In this document: one piece after another, positions 29,206 to 38,018 of the stretch
How the letters are laid out: every line of letters starts with the position of its first letter
Numbering within the stretch: the first letter of the stretch is position 1
NCBI RefSeq assembly: GCF_000308795.1
Contig: NZ_BAGK01000009.1
Span: 1 to 41,431 of the forward strand
DNA from: Nocardia thailandica NBRC 100428
GTDB lineage: Bacteria > Actinomycetota > Actinomycetes > Mycobacteriales > Mycobacteriaceae
Direction: 5' to 3'
DNA: 41,431 nt
Translations under genes and position numbers: made by a program
The notes under the pieces: model-generated
What the model was told of the DNA's origin: nothing
Databases searched by the model: none
What the model saw: the letters and a program-made list of their open reading frames with translations, nothing else

Positions 29206-30714
29206 TCAGCGGGACGCCGGGCGCCACCAGCCGAAGGTGAGCTCCACCGCGCGCCGCCAGTTCTCGTATTCGCTCTCGCGGACGGCGGGGTCCATGCGGG
29301 GCCGCCACTGCGCCGCGACCCGGCGGTTGCGGCGCAGGCCCTCGAGATCGGGCCAGTAACCGGTGGCCAGCCCGGCGGCGAACGCCGCGCCGAGGGAGAC
29401 GGTTTCGGCCACCAGCGGCCGCTGGACCGGGATGTCGAGGACGTCGGCGATGATCTGCATGAGCAGGTTGTCGGCGGTCATGCCGCCCGCGGCGCGCAGC
29501 TCCGGGATGCGCAGGCCGGAGTCGGCCTCCACGGCGGCGACCACGTCGCGGGTCTGCCAGGCGGTGGCCTCGAGCGCGGCGCGGGCGAGGTGGCCCTTGG
29601 TCACGTAGGAGGTCAGGCCGATGAGCAGACCGCGCGCGTCGCCCCGCCAGTGCGGGGCGTAGAGGCCGGAGAAGGCGGGGACCAGATAGCAGCCGCCGTT
29701 GTCGCCGACCGTGCCCGCGAGGGTCTCGATCTCCGAGGCGGTCGCGATCAGGCCGATGTTGTCGCGCAGCCACTGCACCAGCGATCCGGTGACGGCGATG
29801 GGACCCTCGAGCGCGAACACCGGGTCCGTGTCGATCTGGTAGCCCACCGTGGTCAGCAGCCCGTGGGTGGAGTCGACCCGGTCGGCTCCGGTGTTGACCA
29901 TGAGGAATCCACCGGTGCCGTAGGTGCATTCGGTGTCGCCCGGGGAGAAGCAGGTCTGGCCGAACAGGGCCGCGTGCTGGTCGCCCATGGCGGCGGCGAG
30001 CGGGACGCCGGGCAGGACCGCCCGCGCGGTACCGAAGGTGCCCGCCGAGGGCACGATGCGGGGCAGCGCCGCGGCGGGAATTCCGAAGAACCGCAACAGG
30101 TCCGGGTCCCAGGACAGGGTGGACAGGTCCATCAGCAGGGTGCGGCCCGCGTTCGTGACATCGGTCAGGTGCGCCCCGCCGTCGGGACCGCCGGTGAGGT
30201 TCCAGATCAGCCAGGTGTCCATGGTCCCGAACAGCACCTCGCCGCGTTCGGCCCGCTCGCGCAGCCCGGGCGTCGTGTCGAGCAGCCAGCGCAGGCGCGG
30301 CGCGGCGAAGTAGCCGGCGAGGGGCAGCCCGGTGCGGGCGCGGACGAGGTCGGCGCCCGGCGCGGCGGCGAATTCGGTGACCAGTTCGGTGGTCCGGGTG
30401 TCCTGCCACACCACCGCGCGCCCGATCGGGGCGCCGGTACGGCGGTCCCAGACCACCACCGTCTCGCGCTGATTCGCGATGCCCAGCGCCGCGACCTGCT
30501 CGACCCCGATCCCCGCGTCCCGCAGCGCGGCGGGCACCACCGCCTGCACGATCCGCCAGATCTCGCCCGCGTCGTGTTCGGCCCAGCCGGGCCGGGGATG
30601 GTGCCGGGTGTGTTCGCGCTGCGCTTGACCGGTCAGCCGGGCCCGCTGGTCGAAGACCAGGCAGCGGGTGGAGGTGGTGCCCTGGTCGACGGCGAGCACG
30701 TAGTGCCGGGACAT
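29206..30714 (-). CDS. glpK: Glycerol kinase, copy 1
   Basis: This 502-residue FGGY kinase phosphorylates glycerol to sn-glycerol 3-phosphate. It has [17 protein letters not shown] at the start, [51 protein letters not shown] and [13 protein letters not shown], with the C-terminal [20 protein letters not shown] 30714 ([12 protein letters not shown]) is preferred over an Arg-rich longer start; GGAGAA lies 11 bases upstream. It stands alone, without glpF or glpD, and is clearly diverged from the second glpK at 33525, which suggests an older paralogue rather than a recent duplication. Confidence 0.93.
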   Translation of the reverse strand: MSRHYVLAVDQGTTSTRCLVFDQRARLTGQAQREHTRHHPRPGWAEHDAGEIWRIVQAVVPAALRDAGIGVEQVAALGIANQRETVVVWDRRTGAPIGRAVVWQDTRTTELVTEFAAAPGADLVRARTGLPLAGYFAAPRLRWLLDTTPGLRERAERGEVLFGTMDTWLIWNLTGGPDGGAHLTDVTNAGRTLLMDLSTLSWDPDLLRFFGIPAAALPRIVPSAGTFGTARAVLPGVPLAAAMGDQHAALFGQTCFSPGDTECTYGTGGFLMVNTGADRVDSTHGLLTTVGYQIDTDPVFALEGPIAVTGSLVQWLRDNIGLIATASEIETLAGTVGDNGGCYLVPAFSGLYAPHWRGDARGLLIGLTSYVTKGHLARAALEATAWQTRDVVAAVEADSGLRIPELRAAGGMTADNLLMQIIADVLDIPVQRPLVAETVSLGAAFAAGLATGYWPDLEGLRRNRRVAAQWRPRMDPAVRESEYENWRRAVELTFGWWRPASR

Positions 30715-30826
30715 CGGCGGTCTTCTCCTTCGGCGGACGATCACGGGCGGCTGAGCCCATCATGCTGTAAACGAACGGCCGGTACCGGGCCATAACCCTG
30801 CGACACCGACGACCGGGAGAACCACC

Positions 30827-31099
30827 GTGACCGCCGACCGCACCCCCGCCCGCCGCTGGTACCTGCTGCCCATCGGCGCGGGCGCCGTGCTCTGCCTCGC
30901 CTTCTGCGTGGCGCCCGTGCTCATCGCGACCGGCGCGCTGCGCCGCGACAGCCTGCCGATCGACCTGCCGACCGTGCAGGTCCTGGGCCTGTCCCTGCTC
31001 GTCGTCGGCGTGGTCGGGCTGATCCGCGCCCGCCGCCCCGCCGGACCGGCCGCTCCCGGTACCGATCCCGCGCCGGGCACCGACCCCGCCGGGCAGTGA
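30827..31099 (+). CDS. Small two-span membrane protein, unknown
   Basis: This 90-residue protein has two hydrophobic segments, YLLPIGAGAVLCLAFCVAPVL (12-32) and VQVLGLSLLVVGVVGLI, and a Pro/Ala/Gly-rich C-terminal tail. Cysteines at positions 23 and 27 in LCLAFCVAP could be functional, but no named family is recognised. GTG 30827 has GGGAG about ten bases upstream. It is divergent from glpK copy 1 and convergent with the IclR gene. Confidence 0.55.
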   Translation: MTADRTPARRWYLLPIGAGAVLCLAFCVAPVLIATGALRRDSLPIDLPTVQVLGLSLLVVGVVGLIRARRPAGPAAPGTDPAPGTDPAGQ

Positions 31100-31123
31100 G
31101 CGCCACCGCTTCCGGCGCGCCGG

Positions 31124-31885
31124 TCACCCCGCGAATCCGAGATCGCGGGAGGCCGCGCGCGCCGCGTCCCGCACCTGTTCGACGACGGCGGGTCGCGGTC
31201 GCACCCCGTCCTCGCTGACGCTGTCGACCGGCCCGTCGACACCCAGCGCGCCGACCACGAGGCCGCCGGTGGTGCGCAGCGGCGCGGCGACGCCCGCCCA
31301 GCCCGCGCGCGTCTCCTCGATCTCGCCCGCCCAGCCGCCCGAGCGGACCTCGGCCAGTTCCCGCTCCAGCGCGGGACGGGCGACCAGGGTGCGGTGGGTC
31401 AGCGCGGACAGCGCCGTGTTCCGCAGAGCCGCCGCGAGTTTCGGGTCGTAGGCGAGCAGGATCTTGCCCAGGGCGCTCGCGTGGGCGGGCAGGATCTCGC
31501 CGACGCCGTGTTCCTGCTCGAGGTCGTTGTCGGGACGAAACACGTGGTGCACGACCGTGACGGTCCCGTCGACCGGGACCGCGACCCGCACCGCCGCGCC
31601 GCTGCGCGCGGCCAGGGCGTCCGCCCGCCCGAGGACCCGCCCGCGCAGTTCGTTGGGATCGAGATACCCGGTGCCGAGGCCGTGCAGGGCGGGCGCCAGC
31701 AGGTAGCGACCGGTGCGCCGGTCCTGGTCGGCGAACCCGACCTCGACCAGGGTCCGCAGGATGCCGTGCACGGTCGGCTTGGCCAGCCCGAGCGCCGCCG
31801 CGACCTCGCCGACCGGCAGCGGCCCGCGCGCGAGCAGCCGCAGCACGGCGGCGGCGCGCTCGATCGACTGGATCGACCCCGGCAT
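31124..31885 (-). CDS. IclR family regulator, GylR-like
   Basis: This 253-residue IclR-type regulator has the winged HTH in SIQSIERAAAVLRLL and LGLAKPTVHGILRTLVEVGF, and the effector domain with VVHHVFRPDNDLEQ and LPAHASALGKILLAYDP. Several stretches (ERAAA-LRLLA, LGLAK-T-HGILRTL, VHHVFRPD, ALGK-L-AYDP, ARA-SRDLG) match what I recall of Streptomyces GylR, the glycerol operon regulator. The flanking glpK and glpKD genes support that role. The ATG at 31885 has only a weak ribosome binding site. The palindrome at 33408-33426 before glpK-glpD is its likely binding site (inference). Confidence 0.85.
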   Translation of the reverse strand: MPGSIQSIERAAAVLRLLARGPLPVGEVAAALGLAKPTVHGILRTLVEVGFADQDRRTGRYLLAPALHGLGTGYLDPNELRGRVLGRADALAARSGAAVRVAVPVDGTVTVVHHVFRPDNDLEQEHGVGEILPAHASALGKILLAYDPKLAAALRNTALSALTHRTLVARPALERELAEVRSGGWAGEIEETRAGWAGVAAPLRTTGGLVVGALGVDGPVDSVSEDGVRPRPAVVEQVRDAARAASRDLGFAG

Positions 31886-32010
31886 GCCGGCACCGTATCA
31901 CCGCTCCGGCCGCGCCCCGGCGACCCAGACCCGCGCCGCCGTGCCGGCGCTCCGCTGCCCTTGGCGCCGTTTCCGCTGCGCGGCAGGCGGTTTCCTGCTG
32001 TCCTGAACCG

Positions 32011-32595
32011 ATGACCTTCCGCTACCCCGAGGACGTCCCGGTGCTCACCGACGGCACGGTGACCCTGCGCGCCCACCGGCCCGAGGACCTGGAGGCCATC
32101 GTCGAGCAGGGTCGGGACGCCGAGATGGTGCGCTTCACGACGGTGCCGCGCCCCTACACCCGCATCGACGCCGAGCAGTACCTGGCCCGGGTGGCCCGCA
32201 GCTGGCGCGACCCCGATCCGACCTCGATCCGCGCGTGGGCGATCACGCGGGCGCCCGACGGGCCGTTCTGCGGTTCCGTCGACTACCGCCCGACCACCGC
32301 CCACGTCGCCTCGCTCGGTTTCGGGCTGCACCCCGCCGCCCGCGGCGAGCGCCTGATGACCCACGCGGTGGCCCTGGTCCTGGATCACGCGTTCGCCCAC
32401 GGCATCGAGACGATGCGCTGGCAGGCCGTGGTGGGCAACTGGGCGAGCCGGAAGACGGTGTGGCGGCTCGGTTTCCGCTTCGAGGGCACGGTGCGCAGGC
32501 GGATCGTCACGCCGGGCGGCGCCGAGGACGGCTGGCTGGCCTCGCTGCATCGCGACGACCCGCGCGCACCGTGCGAGCCCTGGCCGACCGGCTAG
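32011..32595 (+). CDS. GNAT family N-acetyltransferase (RimJ/RimL-like)
   Basis: This 194-residue GNAT acetyltransferase starts VLTDGTVTLRAHRPEDLEAI and has the acetyl-CoA region around SLGFGLHPAARGERLMTHAV (A motif, ARGERL) and the C-terminal NWASRKTVWRLGFRFEGTVR, typical of RimJ/RimL and small-molecule acetyltransferases. The substrate is not predictable. I take the ATG 32011 as start; the upstream 20 bases carry no strong ribosome binding site. It is divergent from the IclR gene, and its 3' end abuts the signal peptidase gene convergently, three bases apart. Confidence 0.85.
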   Translation: MTFRYPEDVPVLTDGTVTLRAHRPEDLEAIVEQGRDAEMVRFTTVPRPYTRIDAEQYLARVARSWRDPDPTSIRAWAITRAPDGPFCGSVDYRPTTAHVASLGFGLHPAARGERLMTHAVALVLDHAFAHGIETMRWQAVVGNWASRKTVWRLGFRFEGTVRRRIVTPGGAEDGWLASLHRDDPRAPCEPWPTG

Positions 32596-32598
32596 CGG

Positions 32599-33381
32599 TC
32601 AGGAACCGCGCGGGTCCTGGGACCGCACCGGGCCGATCCGGGTGGGCGGCCAGATCCGGAAGACCGCCCTGCCCCGCACGTTGGCCAGCGGGACCGCGCC
32701 GCCGAATTCGTCGCGCACGTGGGCGCGCGAGTCCCGGGACTCGTTGCGGTTGTCGCCCATCACCCACAGGTGCCCGTCGGGCACGATGACCGGACCGAAG
32801 ACCCGCCCGCGCGGATAGACGAGGTTCGGGCGGTCCGGGGACCACGGGTAGTCCTTGGCGACGTAGGGCTCGTCGAGCGCGACGCCGTTCACCTGCACCC
32901 GCCCCTGCGGATCGCAGCACTGCACGGTCTGGCCGCCGATCGCGATGACGCGCTTGACGACGGTGTTCTCGTCGGGCGGGACGAGCCCGGTGTAGGAGAG
33001 CACGTCCTGCGCGAGACGCACGGCGGTGTTGCGCGAGCGGATCGAGGTGTAGGTGTCGTTCCAGGACGGCGGGCCGGCGAAGACGACCACGTCGCCGGGC
33101 AGCGGGTCGCGGTCGTGGTAGGTGATCTTCTCGACGTAGATGCGGTCGCCGACGCAGCCGGCGCAGCCGTGCAGGGTCGGGTCCATGGACTGGGACGGGA
33201 TGACGTAGGGCCGCCCGACGAAACCCACCAGCAGGGTGGACAGCACCCCGACGATGACGATCAGCAGGGGCAGTTCCTGCCACAGCGGCCTGCGGGTGGA
33301 TGCGCGGCGGCGGAACAGCTTTCGCCGGCCGGATTCCCTCTCGCCATCCACGGATCCGGTCTTCGAACGCCTGCCCAACAC
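32599..33381 (-). CDS. lepB: Type I signal peptidase
   Basis: This 260-residue S26 peptidase cuts signal peptides from exported proteins at the outer face of the membrane. One N-terminal membrane helix spans ~residues 38-56 ([19 protein letters not shown]) after a basic cytoplasmic tail. The catalytic serine is S65 in [10 protein letters not shown], and the general-base lysine is K143 in [10 protein letters not shown]. Later conserved boxes include [17 protein letters not shown]. It starts at GTG 33381; the adjacent TTG is an alternative. A two-cysteine loop (CAGC, ~73-76) follows the serine box. It is divergent from glpK-glpD with the palindrome in between. Confidence 0.93.
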   Translation of the reverse strand: MLGRRSKTGSVDGERESGRRKLFRRRASTRRPLWQELPLLIVIVGVLSTLLVGFVGRPYVIPSQSMDPTLHGCAGCVGDRIYVEKITYHDRDPLPGDVVVFAGPPSWNDTYTSIRSRNTAVRLAQDVLSYTGLVPPDENTVVKRVIAIGGQTVQCCDPQGRVQVNGVALDEPYVAKDYPWSPDRPNLVYPRGRVFGPVIVPDGHLWVMGDNRNESRDSRAHVRDEFGGAVPLANVRGRAVFRIWPPTRIGPVRSQDPRGS

Positions 33382-33407
33382 CCGCTCAGCGTAGCCAGCG
33401 CGTCAAA

Positions 33408-33426
33408 CGTTCGACAATGTCGAACG
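33408..33426. promoter_or_regulatory. Perfect 9-bp palindrome, likely GylR operator of glpK-glpD
   Basis: CGTTCGACA-A-TGTCGAACG, perfect, one-base centre, in the 143-base region between lepB and glpK. TTCGA-type palindromes are typical of IclR-family sites, and a GylR-like gene lies 1.5 kb away. The second half could also act on lepB. Confidence 0.6.
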
Positions 33427-33524
33427 CGGGCCGTGGTGCGGTCCCCGCGCCCTTCGTAGCGTCGATCCCGAACCCGGTCGCGCCGGGTGCCGGGCTCGAC
33501 GGCGAGCCCACGAAAGGGATCGCG

Positions 33525-35045
33525 ATGCCGCAGTACATCGGTGCCATCGACCAGGGCACGACCAGCACCCGCTGCATGGTCTTCGACCGGCGCGGCGCCG
33601 TCGTCGCCCGCCACCAGCTCGAGCACGCCCAGATCATGCCGCGCGCGGGCTGGGTCGAGCACGACCCCGACGAGATCTGGGAGCGCACGAGGACGGTCGT
33701 CACGAGCGCCCTCGCCGGGGCCGGGCTCACCGCCGCCGACCTGGCCGCGATCGGGGTCACCAACCAGCGCGAGACCACCGTCGTCTGGAACCGGCACACC
33801 GGCCGCCCCTACGGCAACGCCATCGTGTGGCAGGACACCCGCAGCGACCGCATCATCGCCGACCTGCACCGCTCCGGCGCCGCCGAGACCATCCGGCGGC
33901 GCACCGGACTGCCGCCGGCGCCGTACTTCTCGGGCGGCAAGCTGGCCTGGATCCTCGACAACGTCGAGGGCGTGCGCGCCGACGCCGAACGCGGCGACGC
34001 CCTGTTCGGCACCCCCGACTCCTGGCTGATCTGGAACCTCACCGGCGGGGTGCGCGGTGGCCGACACCTGACCGACCCGACCAACGCCTCGCGCACCATG
34101 CTCATGGATCTCGAGACCCTGGACTGGGATCCGGAATTGCTGGAGATCTTCGGCGTCCCCCGCGCGATGCTCCCGCGCATCGTGCCCTCCGCCAACCCCG
34201 ACACCTTCGGCAGCACCAGTCCCGACGGCCCGTTCGAGGCCGCGGTCCCCATCACCGGCGTGCTCGGCGATCAGCAGGCGGCCACGGTCGGTCAGGTGTG
34301 CTTCAAGCCGGGCGAGGCCAAGAACACCTACGGCACCGGCAATTTCCTCGTCCTCAACACCGGCACCGAGATCGTGCACTCCGGCCACGGCCTGCTCACC
34401 ACGGTGGCCTACCACTTCGCCGGGCAGGCGCCGGTCTACGCCCTCGAGGGATCGATCGCGGTCACTGGGTCGGCGGTGCAGTGGCTGCGCGATCAGCTCG
34501 GCATCATCGGCGGCGCCGCCCAGATCGAGGACCTGGCCGGCCAGGTCCCCGACACCGGCGGGGTCTACTTCGTGCCCGCGTTCTCGGGCCTGTTCGCCCC
34601 CTACTGGCGCGCCGACGCGCGCGGCGCCATCGTCGGGCTCTCGCGCTACAGCAACAACGCCCACCTGGCCCGCGCCACCCTCGAATCCATCTGCTACCAG
34701 ACCCGCGACGTCGTCGAGGCCATGCAGCGCGACTCCGGGGTCCGCCTCGAGACGCTGCGGGTCGACGGCGGCGTCACCGCCAACGCCCTGGCCATGCAGA
34801 TCCAGGCCGACTTCCTCGGCGTCGCGGTCTCGCGGCCGGTGATCGCCGAGACCACCGCCCTCGGCGCCGCCTACGCCGCGGGCCTGGCGACCGGATTCTT
34901 CTCCGGCACCGACGAACTCGTCGCCAACTGGCACGAGGACCGCCGCTGGGAACCCACCTGGACCGACACCATGCGCGCGCAGGGCTACCGCGACTGGCAG
35001 AAGGCCGTCGGCCGCACCCTCGACTGGGTCGACATCGCCGGCTGA
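33525..35045 (+). CDS. glpK: Glycerol kinase, copy 2 (glpK-glpD operon)
   Basis: This 506-residue FGGY kinase has [94 protein letters not shown] and [18 protein letters not shown], all standard. ATG 33525 has GAAAGGGA about eight bases upstream. It is followed 48 bases later by glpD, so glycerol is phosphorylated and then oxidised by the same transcript. This copy, rather than the isolated one at 29206-30714, is the natural main kinase of glycerol use. The IclR-type operator upstream implies glycerol-responsive control. Confidence 0.95.
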   Translation: MPQYIGAIDQGTTSTRCMVFDRRGAVVARHQLEHAQIMPRAGWVEHDPDEIWERTRTVVTSALAGAGLTAADLAAIGVTNQRETTVVWNRHTGRPYGNAIVWQDTRSDRIIADLHRSGAAETIRRRTGLPPAPYFSGGKLAWILDNVEGVRADAERGDALFGTPDSWLIWNLTGGVRGGRHLTDPTNASRTMLMDLETLDWDPELLEIFGVPRAMLPRIVPSANPDTFGSTSPDGPFEAAVPITGVLGDQQAATVGQVCFKPGEAKNTYGTGNFLVLNTGTEIVHSGHGLLTTVAYHFAGQAPVYALEGSIAVTGSAVQWLRDQLGIIGGAAQIEDLAGQVPDTGGVYFVPAFSGLFAPYWRADARGAIVGLSRYSNNAHLARATLESICYQTRDVVEAMQRDSGVRLETLRVDGGVTANALAMQIQADFLGVAVSRPVIAETTALGAAYAAGLATGFFSGTDELVANWHEDRRWEPTWTDTMRAQGYRDWQKAVGRTLDWVDIAG

Positions 35046-35093
35046 CCGACGCCCCCCCGACTTCTCCGACACCCCTCTGCAAAGGAGCACCCC

Positions 35094-36776
35094 GTGACCA
35101 CCACCCGGCTCGACCCCGCCTACCGCGCCGCCGCCCTCGCCACCCTCGACGACTCCGAGGTCGACGTCCTCGTCATCGGCGGCGGCATCACCGGCGCGGG
35201 CGCGGCGCTCGACGCCGCCTCGCGCGGCCTGTCGGTCACCCTGGTCGAGGCCCGCGATTTCGCGGCGGGCACCTCGAGCCGGTCCTCCAAGCTCATCCAC
35301 GGCGGGCTGCGCTATCTCGAGCAGCTCGACTTCGCCCTGGTGCGCGAGGCGCTCAAAGAGCGTGGGCTGCTGCTGAACTCGCTCGCGCCGCATCTGGTGC
35401 GCCCGGTCTCGTTCCTCTACCCGCTCCAGCACCGGGTGTGGGAGCGGGCCTACATCGGCGCGGGCATCGCCCTCTACGACACCCTCGGTGGCGCCCGCTC
35501 GGTCCCGATGCACAAGCACCTGAGCCGCACCAGGGCACTCGAGCTCGCCCCCGCCCTCGCCGAGGACGCGCTCACCGGCGCCATCCGCTACTACGACGCC
35601 CAGGTCGACGACGCCCGCCACACCATGACCGTGGCCCGCACCGCCGCCGACGCGGGGGCCACCGTGCTCACCCGCACCCGCGTCACCGGCCTGCTCCGCG
35701 ACGGCGACCGGGTCACCGGCGCGGTCGCCGAGGACCGCGAAACCGGTGCGACCCACCGCATCCGGGCGCGCGCGGTGATCAGCGCCACCGGCGTGTGGAC
35801 CGACGACATGATCGAGATGACCGGCGTGGACTTCCCGTTCCACGTCCGCATGTCCAAGGGCGTGCACATCATGGTCCCGCGCGACCGCCTCGACCTGGAC
35901 ACGGGACTGATCATGCGGACCGAGAAGTCGGTGCTGTTCGTGATCCCGTGGGCCGAGCACTGGATCATCGGCACCACCGACACCGACTGGGACCTGGACA
36001 AGGACCACCCGACCGCGACCGCGGCCGACGTGCAGTACATCCTCGACCACGTCAACGCCGTCCTGCGGGAGCCGCTCACGCGCGCCGACATCGTCGGCAC
36101 CTACGCCGGACTGCGCCCGCTCATGACCGGGGCCTCGAAGGAGACCGCCAAGCTCTCCCGCGAGCACGCGGTGGCCGAACCCGCCCCCGGCCTGTTCGTC
36201 ATCGCGGGCGGCAAGTACACCACCTACCGGGTGATGGCCGCCGACGTCGTCGACGCCGCGGCCGCCCGCCTCGACCGCCCGGTGCCCCCCTCGGCCACCG
36301 ACCGCCTGCCGGTGCTCGGCGCCGCCGGCTACCACGAGATGCGCGACGGCCTCGCGGGTCTGGCGGCGGAGTCCGGCCTGTCCACCGAGACGGTCGAGCG
36401 GCTGCTCGGCCGCTACGGCTCGCTGGTGCGCGACCTGTTCGCCCTGATCGCCGCCGACCCGGCCCTGGCACGCCCGATCGAGGGCGCACCGCACCACCTG
36501 GCGGCCGAGGCGGTCTACGCGGCCACCCACGAGGGCGCCCTGCATCTGGACGACCTGCTCACCCGCCGCACCCGGATCTCCATCGAGGTCTCCGACCGTG
36601 GCCTGACCGCCGCCCAGGACATCGCCCAGCTGGTGGCGGGTCCGCTGGGCTGGGACGAGCGACGGGTGGACACCGAGGTCAACGCCTACTTCGACCGCGT
36701 GCACGCCGAACTGGCCGCCAACCAGGCCGCCACCGACGAGGCCGCCAACGCGGCACGCCTGGTCACCGCCCGCTGA
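35094..36776 (+). CDS. glpD: Glycerol-3-phosphate dehydrogenase (FAD-dependent)
   Basis: This 560-residue FAD enzyme oxidises glycerol 3-phosphate to dihydroxyacetone phosphate and passes electrons to the respiratory quinone pool. The FAD motif is VIGGGITGAGAALDAASRGL at ~residues 24-43; then comes FAAGTSSRSSKLIHGGLRYL, the central KGVHIMVP and IGTTDTDW, and GGKYTTYRVMA. The C-terminal alpha-helical domain (RYGSLVRDLFALIA, THEGALHLDDLLTRRTR) is complete. GTG 35094 has AAAGGAG at good spacing. It is the second gene of the glpK-glpD operon, and a strong terminator follows. Confidence 0.95.
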   Translation: MTTTRLDPAYRAAALATLDDSEVDVLVIGGGITGAGAALDAASRGLSVTLVEARDFAAGTSSRSSKLIHGGLRYLEQLDFALVREALKERGLLLNSLAPHLVRPVSFLYPLQHRVWERAYIGAGIALYDTLGGARSVPMHKHLSRTRALELAPALAEDALTGAIRYYDAQVDDARHTMTVARTAADAGATVLTRTRVTGLLRDGDRVTGAVAEDRETGATHRIRARAVISATGVWTDDMIEMTGVDFPFHVRMSKGVHIMVPRDRLDLDTGLIMRTEKSVLFVIPWAEHWIIGTTDTDWDLDKDHPTATAADVQYILDHVNAVLREPLTRADIVGTYAGLRPLMTGASKETAKLSREHAVAEPAPGLFVIAGGKYTTYRVMAADVVDAAAARLDRPVPPSATDRLPVLGAAGYHEMRDGLAGLAAESGLSTETVERLLGRYGSLVRDLFALIAADPALARPIEGAPHHLAAEAVYAATHEGALHLDDLLTRRTRISIEVSDRGLTAAQDIAQLVAGPLGWDERRVDTEVNAYFDRVHAELAANQAATDEAANAARLVTAR

Positions 36777-36788
36777 TCCGCATCGCAA

Positions 36789-36832
36789 CGAGCCGGGCGG
36801 CGCGACCCGACGGGGACGCGCCGCCCGGCTCG
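36789..36832. terminator. Strong hairpin after glpD
   Basis: Perfect 16-bp stem (36789-36804 with 36817-36832) and a 12-base loop. It ends glpK-glpD and, on the other strand, the convergent 18-residue peptide gene, whose stop lies ten bases away. Confidence 0.8.
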
Positions 36833-36841
36833 CTGCTGTCG

Positions 36842-36898
36842 TCAGCCGATCAGCGAACGCAGTAACGCGATCACGTTGTACAGGATGTTCGCCACCAT
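36842..36898 (-). CDS. 18-residue amphipathic peptide (MVANILYNVIALLRSLIG)
   Basis: ATG 36898 has GGAGGAGG exactly eight bases upstream (36914-36907) and is followed by 17 further codons and TGA. As a helix, the polar residues N4, N8, R14 and S15 (with A11) fall within a 120-degree arc at 40, 80, -40, 60 and 20 degrees. All strongly aliphatic residues occupy the opposite side; Y7 and G18 lie on the polar edge. The net charge is about +1. There is no signal peptide or leader. The size and amphipathicity resemble phenol-soluble-modulin or delta-lysin-like peptides, or small membrane-active regulators. I do not recognise this one, and membrane activity is inference. A dedicated terminator and a long upstream region support a real gene. 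Confidence 0.6.
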   Translation of the reverse strand: MVANILYNVIALLRSLIG

Positions 36899-37617
36899 GG
36901 CACTCACCTCCTCCGCGGACGACCGGACGGTCCGGAAACGGCGACGACGCGGTGGCGCGCGAGCCCGTCACGGGGCCCGCGACCTTCATCGGATCCGGCG
37001 CGCCGCGACGGGCGCGCCTCGGGTGACTCAGGGCACCGACAGTAGCACAGATGATGTCGCAGCTAATCTTTCGCAACATTTCTGCACCGGGCCACACCGC
37101 CGTTACCGAGCATGTGACCGGCGCTTCGTGACTGCACCGCGACACAGTCCCGGTGACCGCAACCGGACGGCTATATCCCTTCGTCCCGGCGGGCGACGCA
37201 CGCTAACCGGCGCCCGCCCGTCCCGAGACCGCGGCGCCCCCTCGCGCCTGCACCCCCGCGAGGGCGGCGGCGCTGCCGGACTCGTCGGCGCGACAGGCGG
37301 ACTCGCCGATCACTTCCCGCCGCCGGCGCCCGCCCGACCCACAGCCGGTGCGGCGACGACACATCGGGCCTCTGCCAGCTCGCCCCGACCGCGGCGGGCG
37401 CGCCGGGCGATAGGCCGTCCCCGCGGTGACAGGCCGCGGAACCGGCGGGCGCGCAGGCGAAATAGCGGCTATACCGGAAACCGATCGGTGCGGCAATTCA
37501 CGGACGGAATTCCCGCCCGGCGCGCCCAGGTCGGGGTGCCAGGTTCGCCGTCCGGGCGCGGACGCACTACGATCGCCCAGACATCTCCGGCACCGACGAA
37601 TGAACAGGAAATCGCAA
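36899..37617. other. Long intergenic region before lsr2, with leader of the 18-residue peptide
   Basis: This 719-base region has no gene with a ribosome binding site. 36899-37040 would be the leader of the minus-strand peptide and carries two GGCGCGCC blocks (36997-37004, 37011-37018) that can pair, plus further GC-rich inverted segments. 37039-37080 is the most AT-rich part, with possible minus-strand boxes TTAGCT (37066-37061) and TACTGT (37044-37039), 16 apart, which are weak. Near lsr2, TTCGCC and TACGAT (37568-37573), 18 apart, may form the lsr2 promoter. The rest, 37090-37540, shows nothing I can name. Confidence 0.5.
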
Positions 37618-37965
37618 ATGGCGCGCAAGGTTGTTGTCACCCTCATCGATGATTACGACGGCACCTCGACCGCCGAAGAAACCGTCGTTTTCGGAATCGA
37701 CGGCGTCACCTACGAGATCGACCTTTCGTCGGCCAATGCCGCCACCCTGCGCGAGACCCTGGACCAGTGGATCCCCTACGCCCGCCGGGTCGGTCGCGGG
37801 AAGGCCAAGCCCGCCGCCCGCCGCGAGCAGGCCGCCCCGGGCGGCTCGCGCCGCAACGACCTCACCGCCATCCGGGCCTGGGCAGCGGAAAACGGACACA
37901 AGGTGTCGAGCCGTGGCCGTATCGCCGCCGAAATCGTCGAGGCTTACCAGAAAGCCTCCGCGTAG
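37618..37965 (+). CDS. lsr2: Lsr2 nucleoid-associated protein
   Basis: This 115-residue Lsr2-family protein binds AT-rich DNA and silences foreign or horizontally acquired genes, as H-NS does. The N-terminal dimerisation part is MARKVVVTLIDDYDGTSTAE, with TVVFGIDGVTYEIDLSSANA. A Lys/Arg-rich linker follows (about 60-80), and the C-terminal DNA-binding domain carries AIRAWAAENGHKVSSRGRI with the AT-hook-like RGR. ATG 37618 has AGGAAA upstream; an in-frame ATG at 37600 would add six residues, but the MARK start matches the family. A terminator hairpin follows. It is a single-gene unit. Confidence 0.96.
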   Translation: MARKVVVTLIDDYDGTSTAEETVVFGIDGVTYEIDLSSANAATLRETLDQWIPYARRVGRGKAKPAARREQAAPGGSRRNDLTAIRAWAAENGHKVSSRGRIAAEIVEAYQKASA

Positions 37966-37979
37966 GTTTCTTTCCCGCG

Positions 37980-38010
37980 AGCCGGTGCCGAATCCCATTC
38001 GGCACCGGCT
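37980..38010. terminator. Hairpin terminator between lsr2 and the TetR gene
   Basis: Perfect 14-bp stem AGCCGGTGCCGAAT / ATTCGGCACCGGCT with a three-base loop, followed on the plus strand by TTGCGCGTTT. It serves both convergent genes. Confidence 0.8.
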
Positions 38011-38018
38011 TTGCGCGT

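Noticed and set aside
33261..37145. A 1294-codon minus-strand open frame across glpK and glpD
   Set aside because: It is a GC-rich shadow antisense to two clearly recognised genes with catalytic motifs; its translation is low-complexity Gly/Arg/Asp with no family features.
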